From assembly GCA_946409145.1 (NCBI GenBank), contig CAMJVA010000015.1:1-13865 (forward strand): 13,865 nt of DNA, read 5' to 3'. The position numbers and the translations under genes are program-made. How positions within the stretch are numbered: the stretch's first letter is position 1; each line of letters starts with the position of its first letter. Below are positions 5,996 to 13,237 of the stretch, one piece after another. The DNA comes from an uncultured Enterococcus sp. (GTDB taxonomy: Bacteria > Bacillota > Bacilli > Lactobacillales > Enterococcaceae). The notes beneath the pieces were generated by a model, which did no database searches, was not told where the DNA came from, and saw nothing but the letters and a program-made list of their open reading frames with translations.

Positions 5996-8065
5996 TTGGC
6001 TTTTAAATATTTAGTAATTGTAGAATCCCCTGCCAAAGCGAAAACCATTGAAAAATATTTAGGACGTAATTATAAAGTTATGGCCAGTGTTGGTCATGTT
6101 AGGGATTTACCAAAAAGTAAAATGGGTATTGATATTGAAGATAATTTTGAACCCCACTATATTTCTATTAGAGGAAAAGGTGATGTTATAAAAAATCTTC
6201 GTACCCAAGCTAAAAAAGCAGAAAAAGTTTATTTAGCATCTGACCCGGATAGAGAAGGAGAAGCTATTGCTTGGCATTTAGCTTATTTATTAGATTTAGA
6301 TTTAAATGATAAAAATCGCGTGGTCTTTAACGAAATCACAAAAGAGGCTGTAAAAGAAGCCTTTAAAAATCCTCGTACTATTGATTTAAACCGTGTAGAT
6401 GCTCAACAAGCAAGAAGAGTATTAGATCGTCTTGTAGGGTATTCCATTTCTCCTATTTTATGGAAAAAAGTTAAAAAAGGACTGTCAGCAGGTCGGGTTC
6501 AGTCCATTGCTTTAAAAATTATTATTGACCGAGAAAAAGAAATTCGCCAATTTATTCCAGAAGAATATTGGACAATTGATGGGAATTTCCAAAAAGGAAA
6601 GAAAAAATTCAAAGGTAATTTTTACGGAGTTAAGGGCAAAAAAGTAAAATTAAACACTGCTGAAGATGTGAAAGAAGTAATGAGCCTTTTAAATAGTAAA
6701 GAATATTTAGTAAGTAAAGTTGAAAAGAAAGAGCGGAGAAAAAAAGCGCCCCTACCTTTCACCACCAGTTCTTTACAACAAGAGGCGGCTAACCGTATTA
6801 ACTTTCGAACTAGAAAAACCATGATGGTCGCTCAACAGCTTTATGAAGGCATTCATTTAGGGAAAAAAGGGACAGTTGGACTGATTACTTATATGAGAAC
6901 TGACTCTACTCGTTTAGCGGATTCTGCTAAAAGTGATGCAGCAGAATACATTACAGATACTTTCGGCAAAGAATTTTCATCTCATAAAAAGCAAGCAATT
7001 AAAAATCAAAAAGGAGCACAAGATGCCCACGAAGCCATTCGTCCTTCTAGTGTCTTTAATTCACCAGCAGAAATTGGACAGTATTTAGATAAAGATCAGC
7101 TGAAACTTTATACTTTAATTTGGAATCGTTTTGTAGCTAGTCAAATGACTCCAGCTGTAATGGATACTGTTAAAGCTACTTTAGAACAAAATACAGTTAC
7201 TTTTACTGCTACTGGTTCTGTGGTGAAATTCCCTGGGTATTTAAAAGTTTATCCAGAAACGACCAAAGACCAAGATAAGAGTCTGCCAGAATTAGTAGAA
7301 GGAGAAATGGTAAAAGCTATTGACCTTGAGCAAAACCAACACTTTACTCAACCTCCTGCTCGTTTTTCTGAAGCCACTTTAATTAAAACTTTAGAAGAAT
7401 ACGGCGTCGGTCGACCTTCTACTTATGCCCCTACTTTAGACGTGATTCAACGGCGTTATTATGTAAAATTAACGAATAAACGTTTTGAACCTACAGAACT
7501 AGGGGAAATTGTGAATGCTTTAATTGTAGAATTTTTCCCGCAAATTATTAATATTTCTTTCACGGCAGAAATGGAAAATGATTTAGACCATGTGGAAGAA
7601 GGAGAAGAAGAGTGGAAAAAGGTAGTAGATCGTTTCTATCAGCCTTTTGAAAAAGAATTAGAAGAAGCAGAAGAAAAAATCGAAAAAGTGCAAATAAAAG
7701 ATGAACCTGCAGGCTTTGATTGTGATTTATGCGGCTCTCCTATGGTGATTAAATTAGGACGTTACGGAAAATTTTATGCTTGTAGTAATTTTCCAGAATG
7801 TAGAAATACAAAACCTATTGTCAAAGAAATTGGTGTAAAATGTCCCAAGTGTCATGAAGGAGAAGTCATTGAAAGAAAATCCAAGAAAAATCGAATTTTT
7901 TATGGGTGTTCCAGATATCCTGAATGTGACTACACTTCTTGGGATAAACCTGTAGGAAGAAATTGTCCTGTTTGTGGGAAAGAACTAGTGGAGAAAAAAA
8001 TCAAAGGCGGAGGCAAACAAGTGGTTTGTGTCAACGGCGATTACGAAGAAGAAGTCCAAAAATAG
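5996..8065 (+). CDS. topA: DNA topoisomerase I (type IA)
   Basis: The 689-residue enzyme relaxes negative supercoils through a transient 5'-phosphotyrosine link. The TOPRIM domain shows E10 in VIVESPAKAKTIEKYLG and the SDPDREGE acidic triad (82-89). The active-site Tyr is Y299 in TYMRTDSTRL. The C-terminus carries three zinc-ribbon-like units starting near C576, C616 and C657. The first two have four cysteines. The third has CPVC and C678, but Gly681 stands where the fourth Cys is expected. Translation starts at TTG, supported by a strong ribosome site 7 bases upstream and by the family N-terminus (KYLVIVESPAKA). trmFO follows after 10 bases, so the two are surely cotranscribed from the promoter at 5883-5912, through the leader hairpin. 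Confidence 0.97.
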   Translation: MAFKYLVIVESPAKAKTIEKYLGRNYKVMASVGHVRDLPKSKMGIDIEDNFEPHYISIRGKGDVIKNLRTQAKKAEKVYLASDPDREGEAIAWHLAYLLDLDLNDKNRVVFNEITKEAVKEAFKNPRTIDLNRVDAQQARRVLDRLVGYSISPILWKKVKKGLSAGRVQSIALKIIIDREKEIRQFIPEEYWTIDGNFQKGKKKFKGNFYGVKGKKVKLNTAEDVKEVMSLLNSKEYLVSKVEKKERRKKAPLPFTTSSLQQEAANRINFRTRKTMMVAQQLYEGIHLGKKGTVGLITYMRTDSTRLADSAKSDAAEYITDTFGKEFSSHKKQAIKNQKGAQDAHEAIRPSSVFNSPAEIGQYLDKDQLKLYTLIWNRFVASQMTPAVMDTVKATLEQNTVTFTATGSVVKFPGYLKVYPETTKDQDKSLPELVEGEMVKAIDLEQNQHFTQPPARFSEATLIKTLEEYGVGRPSTYAPTLDVIQRRYYVKLTNKRFEPTELGEIVNALIVEFFPQIINISFTAEMENDLDHVEEGEEEWKKVVDRFYQPFEKELEEAEEKIEKVQIKDEPAGFDCDLCGSPMVIKLGRYGKFYACSNFPECRNTKPIVKEIGVKCPKCHEGEVIERKSKKNRIFYGCSRYPECDYTSWDKPVGRNCPVCGKELVEKKIKGGGKQVVCVNGDYEEEVQK

Positions 8066-8069
8066 GAGG
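8064..8069 (+). promoter_or_regulatory. Ribosome binding site deciding the trmFO start
   Basis: AGGAGG overlaps the topA stop codon and stands 6 bases before ATG 8076. The longer in-frame GTG reading from 8028 would lie in the topA coding end and add 16 residues not expected for the family. Confidence 0.8.
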
Positions 8070-8075
8070 AAATTA

Positions 8076-9380
8076 ATGGAAGCTATTAATGTTATTGGTG
8101 CAGGACTTGCAGGAAGTGAGGCCGCTTTTCAAATTGCTTCAGCGGGAATTCCTGTAACTCTTTATGAAATGCGTGGAGTGAAATCTACTCCTGCTCACCA
8201 TACGGATAAATTTGCGGAACTTGTTTGTACCAATTCTCTTAGAGCTAACCAGCTGACGAATGCTGTAGGTGTTTTAAAAGAAGAAATGCGCCGCTTAAAT
8301 TCGGTGATTATGGAAGCGGCAGATAAAACTGCTGTCCCAGCTGGGGGAGCACTCGCTGTAGATCGAGAATTATTCTCTCAAGAAGTGACTGATAAAGTAA
8401 AAAATCATCCTTTAATCACCGTTGAAACAAGAGAAGTTACTGAAATCCCTGAAGGAATCACTGTGATAGCAACAGGTCCTTTAACGAGTGATTTATTTGC
8501 TCAAGAAATTCAAGCTTTTAACGGCTCAAAAGGTTTTTATTTTTATGATGCTGCCGCTCCTATTTTAGAAAAAAGTTCCATTGACTTTTCTAAAGTTTAT
8601 TTAAAATCTCGCTACGACAAAGGAGAAGCCGCTTATTTAAATTGTCCTATGACTAAAGAGGAATTTACGGAATTTTATCAAGCGTTAATTACTGCTGAGG
8701 TGGCACCGACTAAAGATTTTGAAAAAGAAAAATTCTTTGAAGGATGTATGCCCATTGAAGTCATGGCTAAAAGAGGAGAAAAAACCATGCTCTTTGGCCC
8801 TTTAAAACCTGTAGGACTTGAAGATCCTAAAACAGATAAAAGACCTTATGCAGTGGTCCAATTACGCCAAGATAATGCCGCTTCTAGTTTGTATAATATT
8901 GTAGGTTTTCAAACTCATTTAAAATGGGGAGAACAAAAAAGAGTCTTCCGTCTCATTCCAGGATTAGAAAATGCTGAATTTGTCCGTTTCGGTGTGATGC
9001 ATCGAAATTCATTTATGGATAGTCCTAATCTTTTAAAACCCACGTATCAAAGTGTGAAAGCCAATAATTTATTTTTTGCAGGACAAATGACTGGTGTAGA
9101 GGGCTATGTAGAAAGTGCTGCCTCTGGACTTTTAGCAGGAATTAATGCCAGCCGTCTTTATAAAGGGGAAGAACCCTTAGTTTTACCCAATACCACCGTC
9201 ATGGGAGCTATGGCAAATTATATTACTACAGCAGATAGTAAACATTTCCAACCCATGAATGCTAATTTTGGTATTTTAAAAGAGCTACCTGAAAGAATTA
9301 AAGATAAAAAATTACGCTATGAAGCCTTAGCTAATCGGGCTTTAGAAACTATTGATAAGGTTAAAGAAAGTTTAAATTAA
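8076..9380 (+). CDS. trmFO: Methylenetetrahydrofolate--tRNA-(uracil-54-C5)-methyltransferase
   Basis: The 434-residue flavoprotein (older name Gid) makes ribothymidine at position 54 of the tRNA T-loop, taking the methylene carbon from methylenetetrahydrofolate and reducing it with FAD. The N-terminal dinucleotide-binding motif is VIGAGLAGSEAA (6-17). The two cysteines important in the Bacillus enzyme are present: Cys51 in ELVCTNSLRAN and the Cys in FFEGCMPIE. The C-terminal GQMTGVEGYVESAASG block completes the FAD fold. The length matches the family closely. The gene sits between topA and xerC, the standard Firmicutes order, in an operon with topA that ends in a strong terminator. Nothing looks degraded. 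Confidence 0.97.
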   Translation: MEAINVIGAGLAGSEAAFQIASAGIPVTLYEMRGVKSTPAHHTDKFAELVCTNSLRANQLTNAVGVLKEEMRRLNSVIMEAADKTAVPAGGALAVDRELFSQEVTDKVKNHPLITVETREVTEIPEGITVIATGPLTSDLFAQEIQAFNGSKGFYFYDAAAPILEKSSIDFSKVYLKSRYDKGEAAYLNCPMTKEEFTEFYQALITAEVAPTKDFEKEKFFEGCMPIEVMAKRGEKTMLFGPLKPVGLEDPKTDKRPYAVVQLRQDNAASSLYNIVGFQTHLKWGEQKRVFRLIPGLENAEFVRFGVMHRNSFMDSPNLLKPTYQSVKANNLFFAGQMTGVEGYVESAASGLLAGINASRLYKGEEPLVLPNTTVMGAMANYITTADSKHFQPMNANFGILKELPERIKDKKLRYEALANRALETIDKVKESLN

Positions 9381-9385
9381 TTGGT

Positions 9386-9422
9386 AAAATCTGGAAAAAG
9401 GCATTATTTTTTCCAGGTTTTT
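9386..9422 (+). terminator. Intrinsic terminator of topA-trmFO
   Basis: AAAATCTGGAAAAA (9386-9399) pairs with TTTTTCCAGGTTTTT (9408-9422). This gives about 14 pairs including one T-G, around an 8-base loop, and the arm ends in a T-run. It starts 5 bases after the trmFO stop codon. Confidence 0.9.
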
Positions 9423-9441
9423 CTTATGAATTTTTTTAGAA

Positions 9442-9492
9442 GAATTCCTGGAAAATATTAAATTTTGTCAATTGTTGATTGAATTCTGACAA
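9442..9492 (+). repeat. Inverted repeats upstream of the xerC promoter (candidate operator region)
   Basis: The 9-base palindrome TTCCTGGAA lies at 9445-9453 within GAATTCCTGGAAAAT (9442-9456). TTGTCA (9465-9470) faces TGACAA (9487-9492) across 16 bases. Both lie just upstream of the putative promoter of the operon that ends with codY. Matches to the CodY box are poor (about 5 of 15 positions differ), so no regulator can be named. Confidence 0.35.
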
Positions 9493-9497
9493 TTTCA

Positions 9498-9526
9498 TTG
9501 TAGAAATACTTTTTTTTTGCTAAAGT
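9498..9526 (+). promoter_or_regulatory. Putative promoter for xerC-hslVU-codY
   Basis: A weak -35 TTGTAG (9498-9503), a 17-base T-rich spacer and an extended -10 (TGC then TAAAGT, 9521-9526) lie ahead of AAAGGAAG and the xerC ATG. The predicted start is near 9533, giving a very short leader. A promoter is required here because a strong terminator stands upstream, but the match is modest. Confidence 0.45.
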
Positions 9527-9549
9527 GAATATGTTGAAAGGAAGATTAG

Positions 9550-10443
9550 ATGCAAGAATGGACTGAACTTTTTTTCCGTTATCTACAAACTCAAAGAGGC
9601 TATTCTCCTTTAACTATTGAAGCTTATGGAGAAGACCTTAAAGATTATTTGAAATTTTTAAAAGACACTGGGAATGCTGATTATTTAAACGTGGAACCTC
9701 TCGATGTGAGAAGTTATTTAGGGAGTTTATACGACAAGAAATATGCCAGAAATACCATTGGTCGAAAAATTTCTTCATTACGTTCTTTTTATCAATTTTT
9801 ATTAAAAAATGAAGTCATTAAAGAAAATCCTTTTTCATATTTGCACTTAAAAAAAAGCGGTCGGCGTTTGCCGCGCTTTTTCTATGAAGAGGAGATGGCT
9901 GTTTTATTTGAAACGGCCCAAGGCACAAAACCTTTAGATTACAGAAATCAAGCTTTACTAGAAGTTTTTTATGCAACAGGTCTTAGGGTTAGTGAAGCAG
10001 TGAAGTTAAAGATTTCAGATATTGATTTTCAAATTGGCGTGGTGTTACTTCAAGGAAAAGGCAACAAACAACGTTATGTTCCTCTGGGAAGTTTTGCCCA
10101 AGATAGTTTATTAACTTATTTTGAAAAAGGGCGTACTCCTTTAATGGAGCATTTTCATGAAGAACATGATTTTGTTTTTATTAATCATTTAGGTCAAGGA
10201 ATTTCTGATCGGGGAATTCGCTATGTTTTTACCCAGTTGATTAAAAAGAGTTCTTTAACTTCAAGTATCCACCCTCATATGCTTCGCCATACTTTTGCCA
10301 CCCATTTATTAAACAATGGGGCAGATCTTAGAACTGTTCAAGAGCTTTTAGGTCATGTTAATTTATCCACGACCCAAATTTATACCCATGTCACTACCCA
10401 ACATTTACAAGAAAGTTATGATCAATTTTTTCCAAGATCATAA
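9550..10443 (+). CDS. xerC: Tyrosine recombinase XerC (CodV)
   Basis: The 297-residue site-specific recombinase acts, with a XerD partner, at dif to resolve chromosome dimers. An N-terminal SAM-like core-binding domain (about 1-90) precedes the catalytic domain. The full catalytic set is visible: R146 in ATGLRVSEA, K170 in GKGNKQRYVPLG, H243 and R246 in HPHMLRHTFATHLL, H269 in LLGHVNLSTTQ, and nucleophile Y278 in IYTHV. The ribosome site AAAGGAAG is 5 bases before the ATG. Its place at the head of hslV-hslU-codY matches codV of Bacillus, so this is the chromosomal housekeeping recombinase and not an integrase of a mobile element. No attachment site or phage gene is nearby. Confidence 0.96.
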   Translation: MQEWTELFFRYLQTQRGYSPLTIEAYGEDLKDYLKFLKDTGNADYLNVEPLDVRSYLGSLYDKKYARNTIGRKISSLRSFYQFLLKNEVIKENPFSYLHLKKSGRRLPRFFYEEEMAVLFETAQGTKPLDYRNQALLEVFYATGLRVSEAVKLKISDIDFQIGVVLLQGKGNKQRYVPLGSFAQDSLLTYFEKGRTPLMEHFHEEHDFVFINHLGQGISDRGIRYVFTQLIKKSSLTSSIHPHMLRHTFATHLLNNGADLRTVQELLGHVNLSTTQIYTHVTTQHLQESYDQFFPRS

Positions 10444-10459
10444 AAATTAGGAGGCAATT

Positions 10460-11017
10460 ATGTCAGTTAAAAGTCCATTTCACTCCACGACCATTTGTGC
10501 AGTTAGAAAAAATGGTGTCATGGCCATGGCTGGAGACGGCCAAGTAACCATGGGAGAACAAGTTGTCATGAAAGGTACGGCTAAAAAAGTACGTCGTATT
10601 TACCATGATGAAGTCGTAGTAGGTTTTGCTGGAAGTGTTGCTGATGCTTTTTCTCTGGAAGAAAAATTTGAAGCAAAATTAAATGAATACAAAGGCAATT
10701 TAACAAGAGCAGCTGTTGAACTTGCTAAAGAATGGCGAACACAACAGTCCATGCAAAAATTAGAAGCCATGTTAATTGTTATGAACAAAGAAGAAATGCT
10801 GTTAGTTTCTGGAACTGGAGAAGTGATTACTCCTGATGAAGATGGGGTTTTAGCCATTGGTTCAGGAGGAAACTTTGCTTTAGCTGCAGCAAGAGCCATG
10901 TTAAAATATGGTGATGAAAAATTAACAGCCAAAGACATTGCTGAAGGTGCCTTAAATATTGCTGCTGATATTTGTATTTTTACGAATCATAATATTATTG
11001 TAGAAGAAATTAATTAA
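10460..11017 (+). CDS. hslV: ATP-dependent protease proteolytic subunit HslV (ClpQ)
   Basis: The 185-residue subunit forms the double-hexamer peptidase core that pairs with HslU. Family blocks are clear: TTICAVRKNG, AGDGQVTMGEQVVMKGTAKKVRR, GFAGSVADAF, AAVELAKEWRT, LEAMLIV, IGSGGNFALAAARAM and ICIFTNHNI. The N-terminus is MSVKSPFHSTTI, so nine residues precede the Thr-Thr that begins the mature E. coli enzyme. Bacillus ClpQ has a shorter extension and uses an N-terminal Ser as nucleophile. Here Ser2 could play that part, or processing could expose Thr10. The start is firm: AGGAGG lies 5 bases upstream, and no later start codon occurs before the TTI. hslU follows after 9 bases, with its ribosome site overlapping this stop codon. 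Confidence 0.96.
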   Translation: MSVKSPFHSTTICAVRKNGVMAMAGDGQVTMGEQVVMKGTAKKVRRIYHDEVVVGFAGSVADAFSLEEKFEAKLNEYKGNLTRAAVELAKEWRTQQSMQKLEAMLIVMNKEEMLLVSGTGEVITPDEDGVLAIGSGGNFALAAARAMLKYGDEKLTAKDIAEGALNIAADICIFTNHNIIVEEIN

Positions 11018-11026
11018 GGAGTCATT

Positions 11027-12415
11027 ATGGAACAAGTAAATAAAACCCCAAAAGAAATTGTGAGTGAATTAGATCATTATATTGTGGGCCAACATGAAGC
11101 AAAACGGGCAGTAGCCATTGCTTTAAGAAATCGGTATCGCCGTTTGCAATTAAATGAAGAAATGCAACAAGAAGTGACCCCCAAAAACATTTTAATGATT
11201 GGACCTACTGGTGTGGGGAAAACAGAAATTGCTCGCCGGTTAGCTAAAATTGTTAGTGCCCCATTTATTAAAGTGGAAGCGACAAAATTTACTGAAGTAG
11301 GTTACGTTGGCCGAGATGTTGAGTCTATGGTCAGAGACTTAGTAGAAAATGCTGTGCAAATTGTAAAAGAACAAAAATATTCCCAAGTGTATAGTAAGGC
11401 CTTAAAAAACGCTAATGAACGTTTGGCCAAAGCCTTAGTTCCTGGAATCAAAAAAGAAAAAAGAAAATCAGGAAATCAATTTGAAAACATGATGAACATG
11501 TTTAATCAAATGCAACAAGGGGAAGAAACAGAAGAAGTTACAGAAGATATTAAAACCAATCGGAAGACAGTTTTAGACCAGTTAGAAAAAGGATTACTAG
11601 AAAATCGGGAAGTTACAGTGGAAATTAAAGAATTAAAAGTAGCCCCAACAAACAATGGTTTAGAACAAATGGGCATTGATTTATCCGATACCTTGTCTGC
11701 TTTAAATCCGCCGAAAAAAGTGAAACAAACTTTAAGCGTAAAAGATGCTAGAGTTTTACTCATTCAAGAAGAACAAGAAAAATTAATCAATATTGCTGAT
11801 GTTAATTTAAAAGCTTGTGAATTAGCAGAAAACTCTGGGATTATTTTTATTGATGAAATTGATAAAATTACCTCTAAATCTCAACAACAAGGACAAGTGT
11901 CAAGAGAAGGGGTTCAAAGAGATATTCTTCCAATTGTTGAAGGGTCTCAAGTTACTACTAAATACGGTGTTGTTAAAACGGATCATATTTTATTTATCGC
12001 TTCAGGAGCCTTTCATGTGTCTAAACCTTCTGACTTAATTCCAGAACTTCAAGGACGGTTTCCAATTCGGGTTGAATTAGAAGATCTTACTAAAGAAGAT
12101 TTTATTGCTATTTTAACGGAACCTAAAAATTCTTTAATTCGGCAATATACCGCTCTTTTAAATACAGAAAATGTTCAAGTGAAATTCACCAAAGAAGCCA
12201 TTGAAAAAATGTCTGAAATTGCTTATACTGTCAACGCTCGCACGGATAATATTGGTGCTCGCCGTTTGCATACTATTTTAGAAAAATTATTAGAAGAATT
12301 ACTTTTTGAAGCATCTGATATGCCATTTACAGAAATCATGATCACAGAAAATTATGTGGAAGAAAAATTAATGGCCATTGTGAAAGATGAAGATTTAAGT
12401 CGCTTTATACTATAA
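11027..12415 (+). CDS. hslU: HslUV protease ATPase subunit HslU (ClpY)
   Basis: This 462-residue AAA+ unfoldase forms a hexameric ring, unfolds substrates and threads them into HslV. Walker A is GPTGVGKTE (59-67) and Walker B is IIFIDEID (272-279, with D276 E277). The YVGRDVESMVRDL pore-loop region is present, and the intermediate (I) domain lies between about residues 110 and 240. The C-terminal NARTDNIGARRLHT sensor-2 helix precedes the tail DEDLSRFIL. That tail inserts into HslV to activate it and appears to be the same as in E. coli HslU. AAGGAG (11016-11021) overlaps the hslV stop codon. The codY ribosome site in turn overlaps the hslU stop, so expression of the three is tightly linked. 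Confidence 0.97.
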   Translation: MEQVNKTPKEIVSELDHYIVGQHEAKRAVAIALRNRYRRLQLNEEMQQEVTPKNILMIGPTGVGKTEIARRLAKIVSAPFIKVEATKFTEVGYVGRDVESMVRDLVENAVQIVKEQKYSQVYSKALKNANERLAKALVPGIKKEKRKSGNQFENMMNMFNQMQQGEETEEVTEDIKTNRKTVLDQLEKGLLENREVTVEIKELKVAPTNNGLEQMGIDLSDTLSALNPPKKVKQTLSVKDARVLLIQEEQEKLINIADVNLKACELAENSGIIFIDEIDKITSKSQQQGQVSREGVQRDILPIVEGSQVTTKYGVVKTDHILFIASGAFHVSKPSDLIPELQGRFPIRVELEDLTKEDFIAILTEPKNSLIRQYTALLNTENVQVKFTKEAIEKMSEIAYTVNARTDNIGARRLHTILEKLLEELLFEASDMPFTEIMITENYVEEKLMAIVKDEDLSRFIL

Positions 12416-12420
12416 GGAGG
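12414..12420 (+). promoter_or_regulatory. Ribosome binding site deciding the GTG start of codY
   Basis: AAGGAGG overlaps the hslU stop codon (12413-12415) and stands 6 bases before GTG 12427. No ATG occurs nearby in the codY frame. Confidence 0.8.
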
Positions 12421-12426
12421 GACACC

Positions 12427-13209
12427 GTGAATTTACTTGATAAAATGCGGCAGATGAATGACGCCTTACAAAAAAATAATACTTTTGAATTAACGAAAGA
12501 ATTGCCTTATGATCATATGGCCAAAGTTTCTGGAGATTTAATTGACGCTAATGTTTACATTATTAACCAAGAAGGGACCTTACTTGGTTATAATGAGCGC
12601 CATGATATTAATAATCAACGGACGAAAAAAATGTTAGAGGAAAAACAATTTTCTAAAGACTATGCCGCCGAAGTGAATCGCCTACAGTTTACCTCAGAAA
12701 ATATCGCGATTGATTCTGACTTAACCGCTTTTCCAGTGGAATGGCGGAGTCATTATCCTTTTGGTGTAACAACAATTGTGCCTATTTTTGGAGCTGGGAA
12801 AAGATTAGGAACAATCCTTTTAGCTCGCATGCAAGACCGATTTTCCGATGAAGATTTAGTTTTAGCTGAATATACAGCTACAGTCATTGGGATGCAAATT
12901 TTGTATCAAGAATCTAAAGTCAAAGAAGCTGATATTAGAGAAGCTACTCAAGTTCAAATGGCCCTATCTACTTTATCTTATAGTGAAATGAAAGCTGTTA
13001 AGGCTATTTTTAAAGCCTTAGGAGACAAGGAAGGTCGTCTAACAGCGTCTTCTATTGCTGATGAAATTGGGATTACTCGTTCAGTCATTGTGAACGCCTT
13101 AAGAAAGTTAGAGTCTGCTGGAGTCATTGAATCCCGTTCTTTAGGAATGAAAGGGACTTACTTAAAAGTCTTAAATGATCGCTTTATTCCTGAGTTGATT
13201 AAGCAATAA
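12427..13209 (+). CDS. codY: GTP/branched-chain amino acid-sensing global repressor CodY
   Basis: The 260-residue regulator controls nutrient uptake, amino-acid synthesis and, in many Firmicutes, competence and virulence genes. The N-terminal GAF domain (about 1-155) is the branched-chain amino-acid sensor, and a linker helix joins it to the winged-helix DNA-binding domain (about 180-255). The DNA-binding region is almost invariant: SIADEIGITRSVIVNALRKLESAGVIESRSLGMKGTYLKVLN is split here around GITRSVIVNALRKL and SRSLGMKGTY. The AFPVE loop and LAEY-ATVIGMQIL helix are typical. At the place of Bacillus Arg61-Met62 the sequence reads Arg65-Thr66, which may tune ligand binding. Translation starts at GTG with a strong ribosome site. 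It is the last gene of the classical codV-clpQ-clpY-codY order, but no terminator follows before the epimerase gene. Confidence 0.97.
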   Translation: MNLLDKMRQMNDALQKNNTFELTKELPYDHMAKVSGDLIDANVYIINQEGTLLGYNERHDINNQRTKKMLEEKQFSKDYAAEVNRLQFTSENIAIDSDLTAFPVEWRSHYPFGVTTIVPIFGAGKRLGTILLARMQDRFSDEDLVLAEYTATVIGMQILYQESKVKEADIREATQVQMALSTLSYSEMKAVKAIFKALGDKEGRLTASSIADEIGITRSVIVNALRKLESAGVIESRSLGMKGTYLKVLNDRFIPELIKQ

Positions 13210-13237
13210 TTTTAAGGACAATTAAGGAAGTGTTTTT

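Noticed and set aside
8028..8075. GTG 8028 as the trmFO start
   Set aside because: It lies within the topA coding end, lacks a ribosome site and would add 16 non-family residues; ATG 8076 has AGGAGG at ideal spacing.
9550..10443. The tyrosine recombinase as a sign of a mobile element
   Set aside because: Its sequence and place in xerC-hslV-hslU-codY mark the housekeeping XerC; no attachment repeats, excisionase or phage genes are present.
10600..10938. A 112-codon minus-strand frame inside hslV
   Set aside because: Antisense to conserved hslV codons, low-complexity Ser/Ala composition, no start context.
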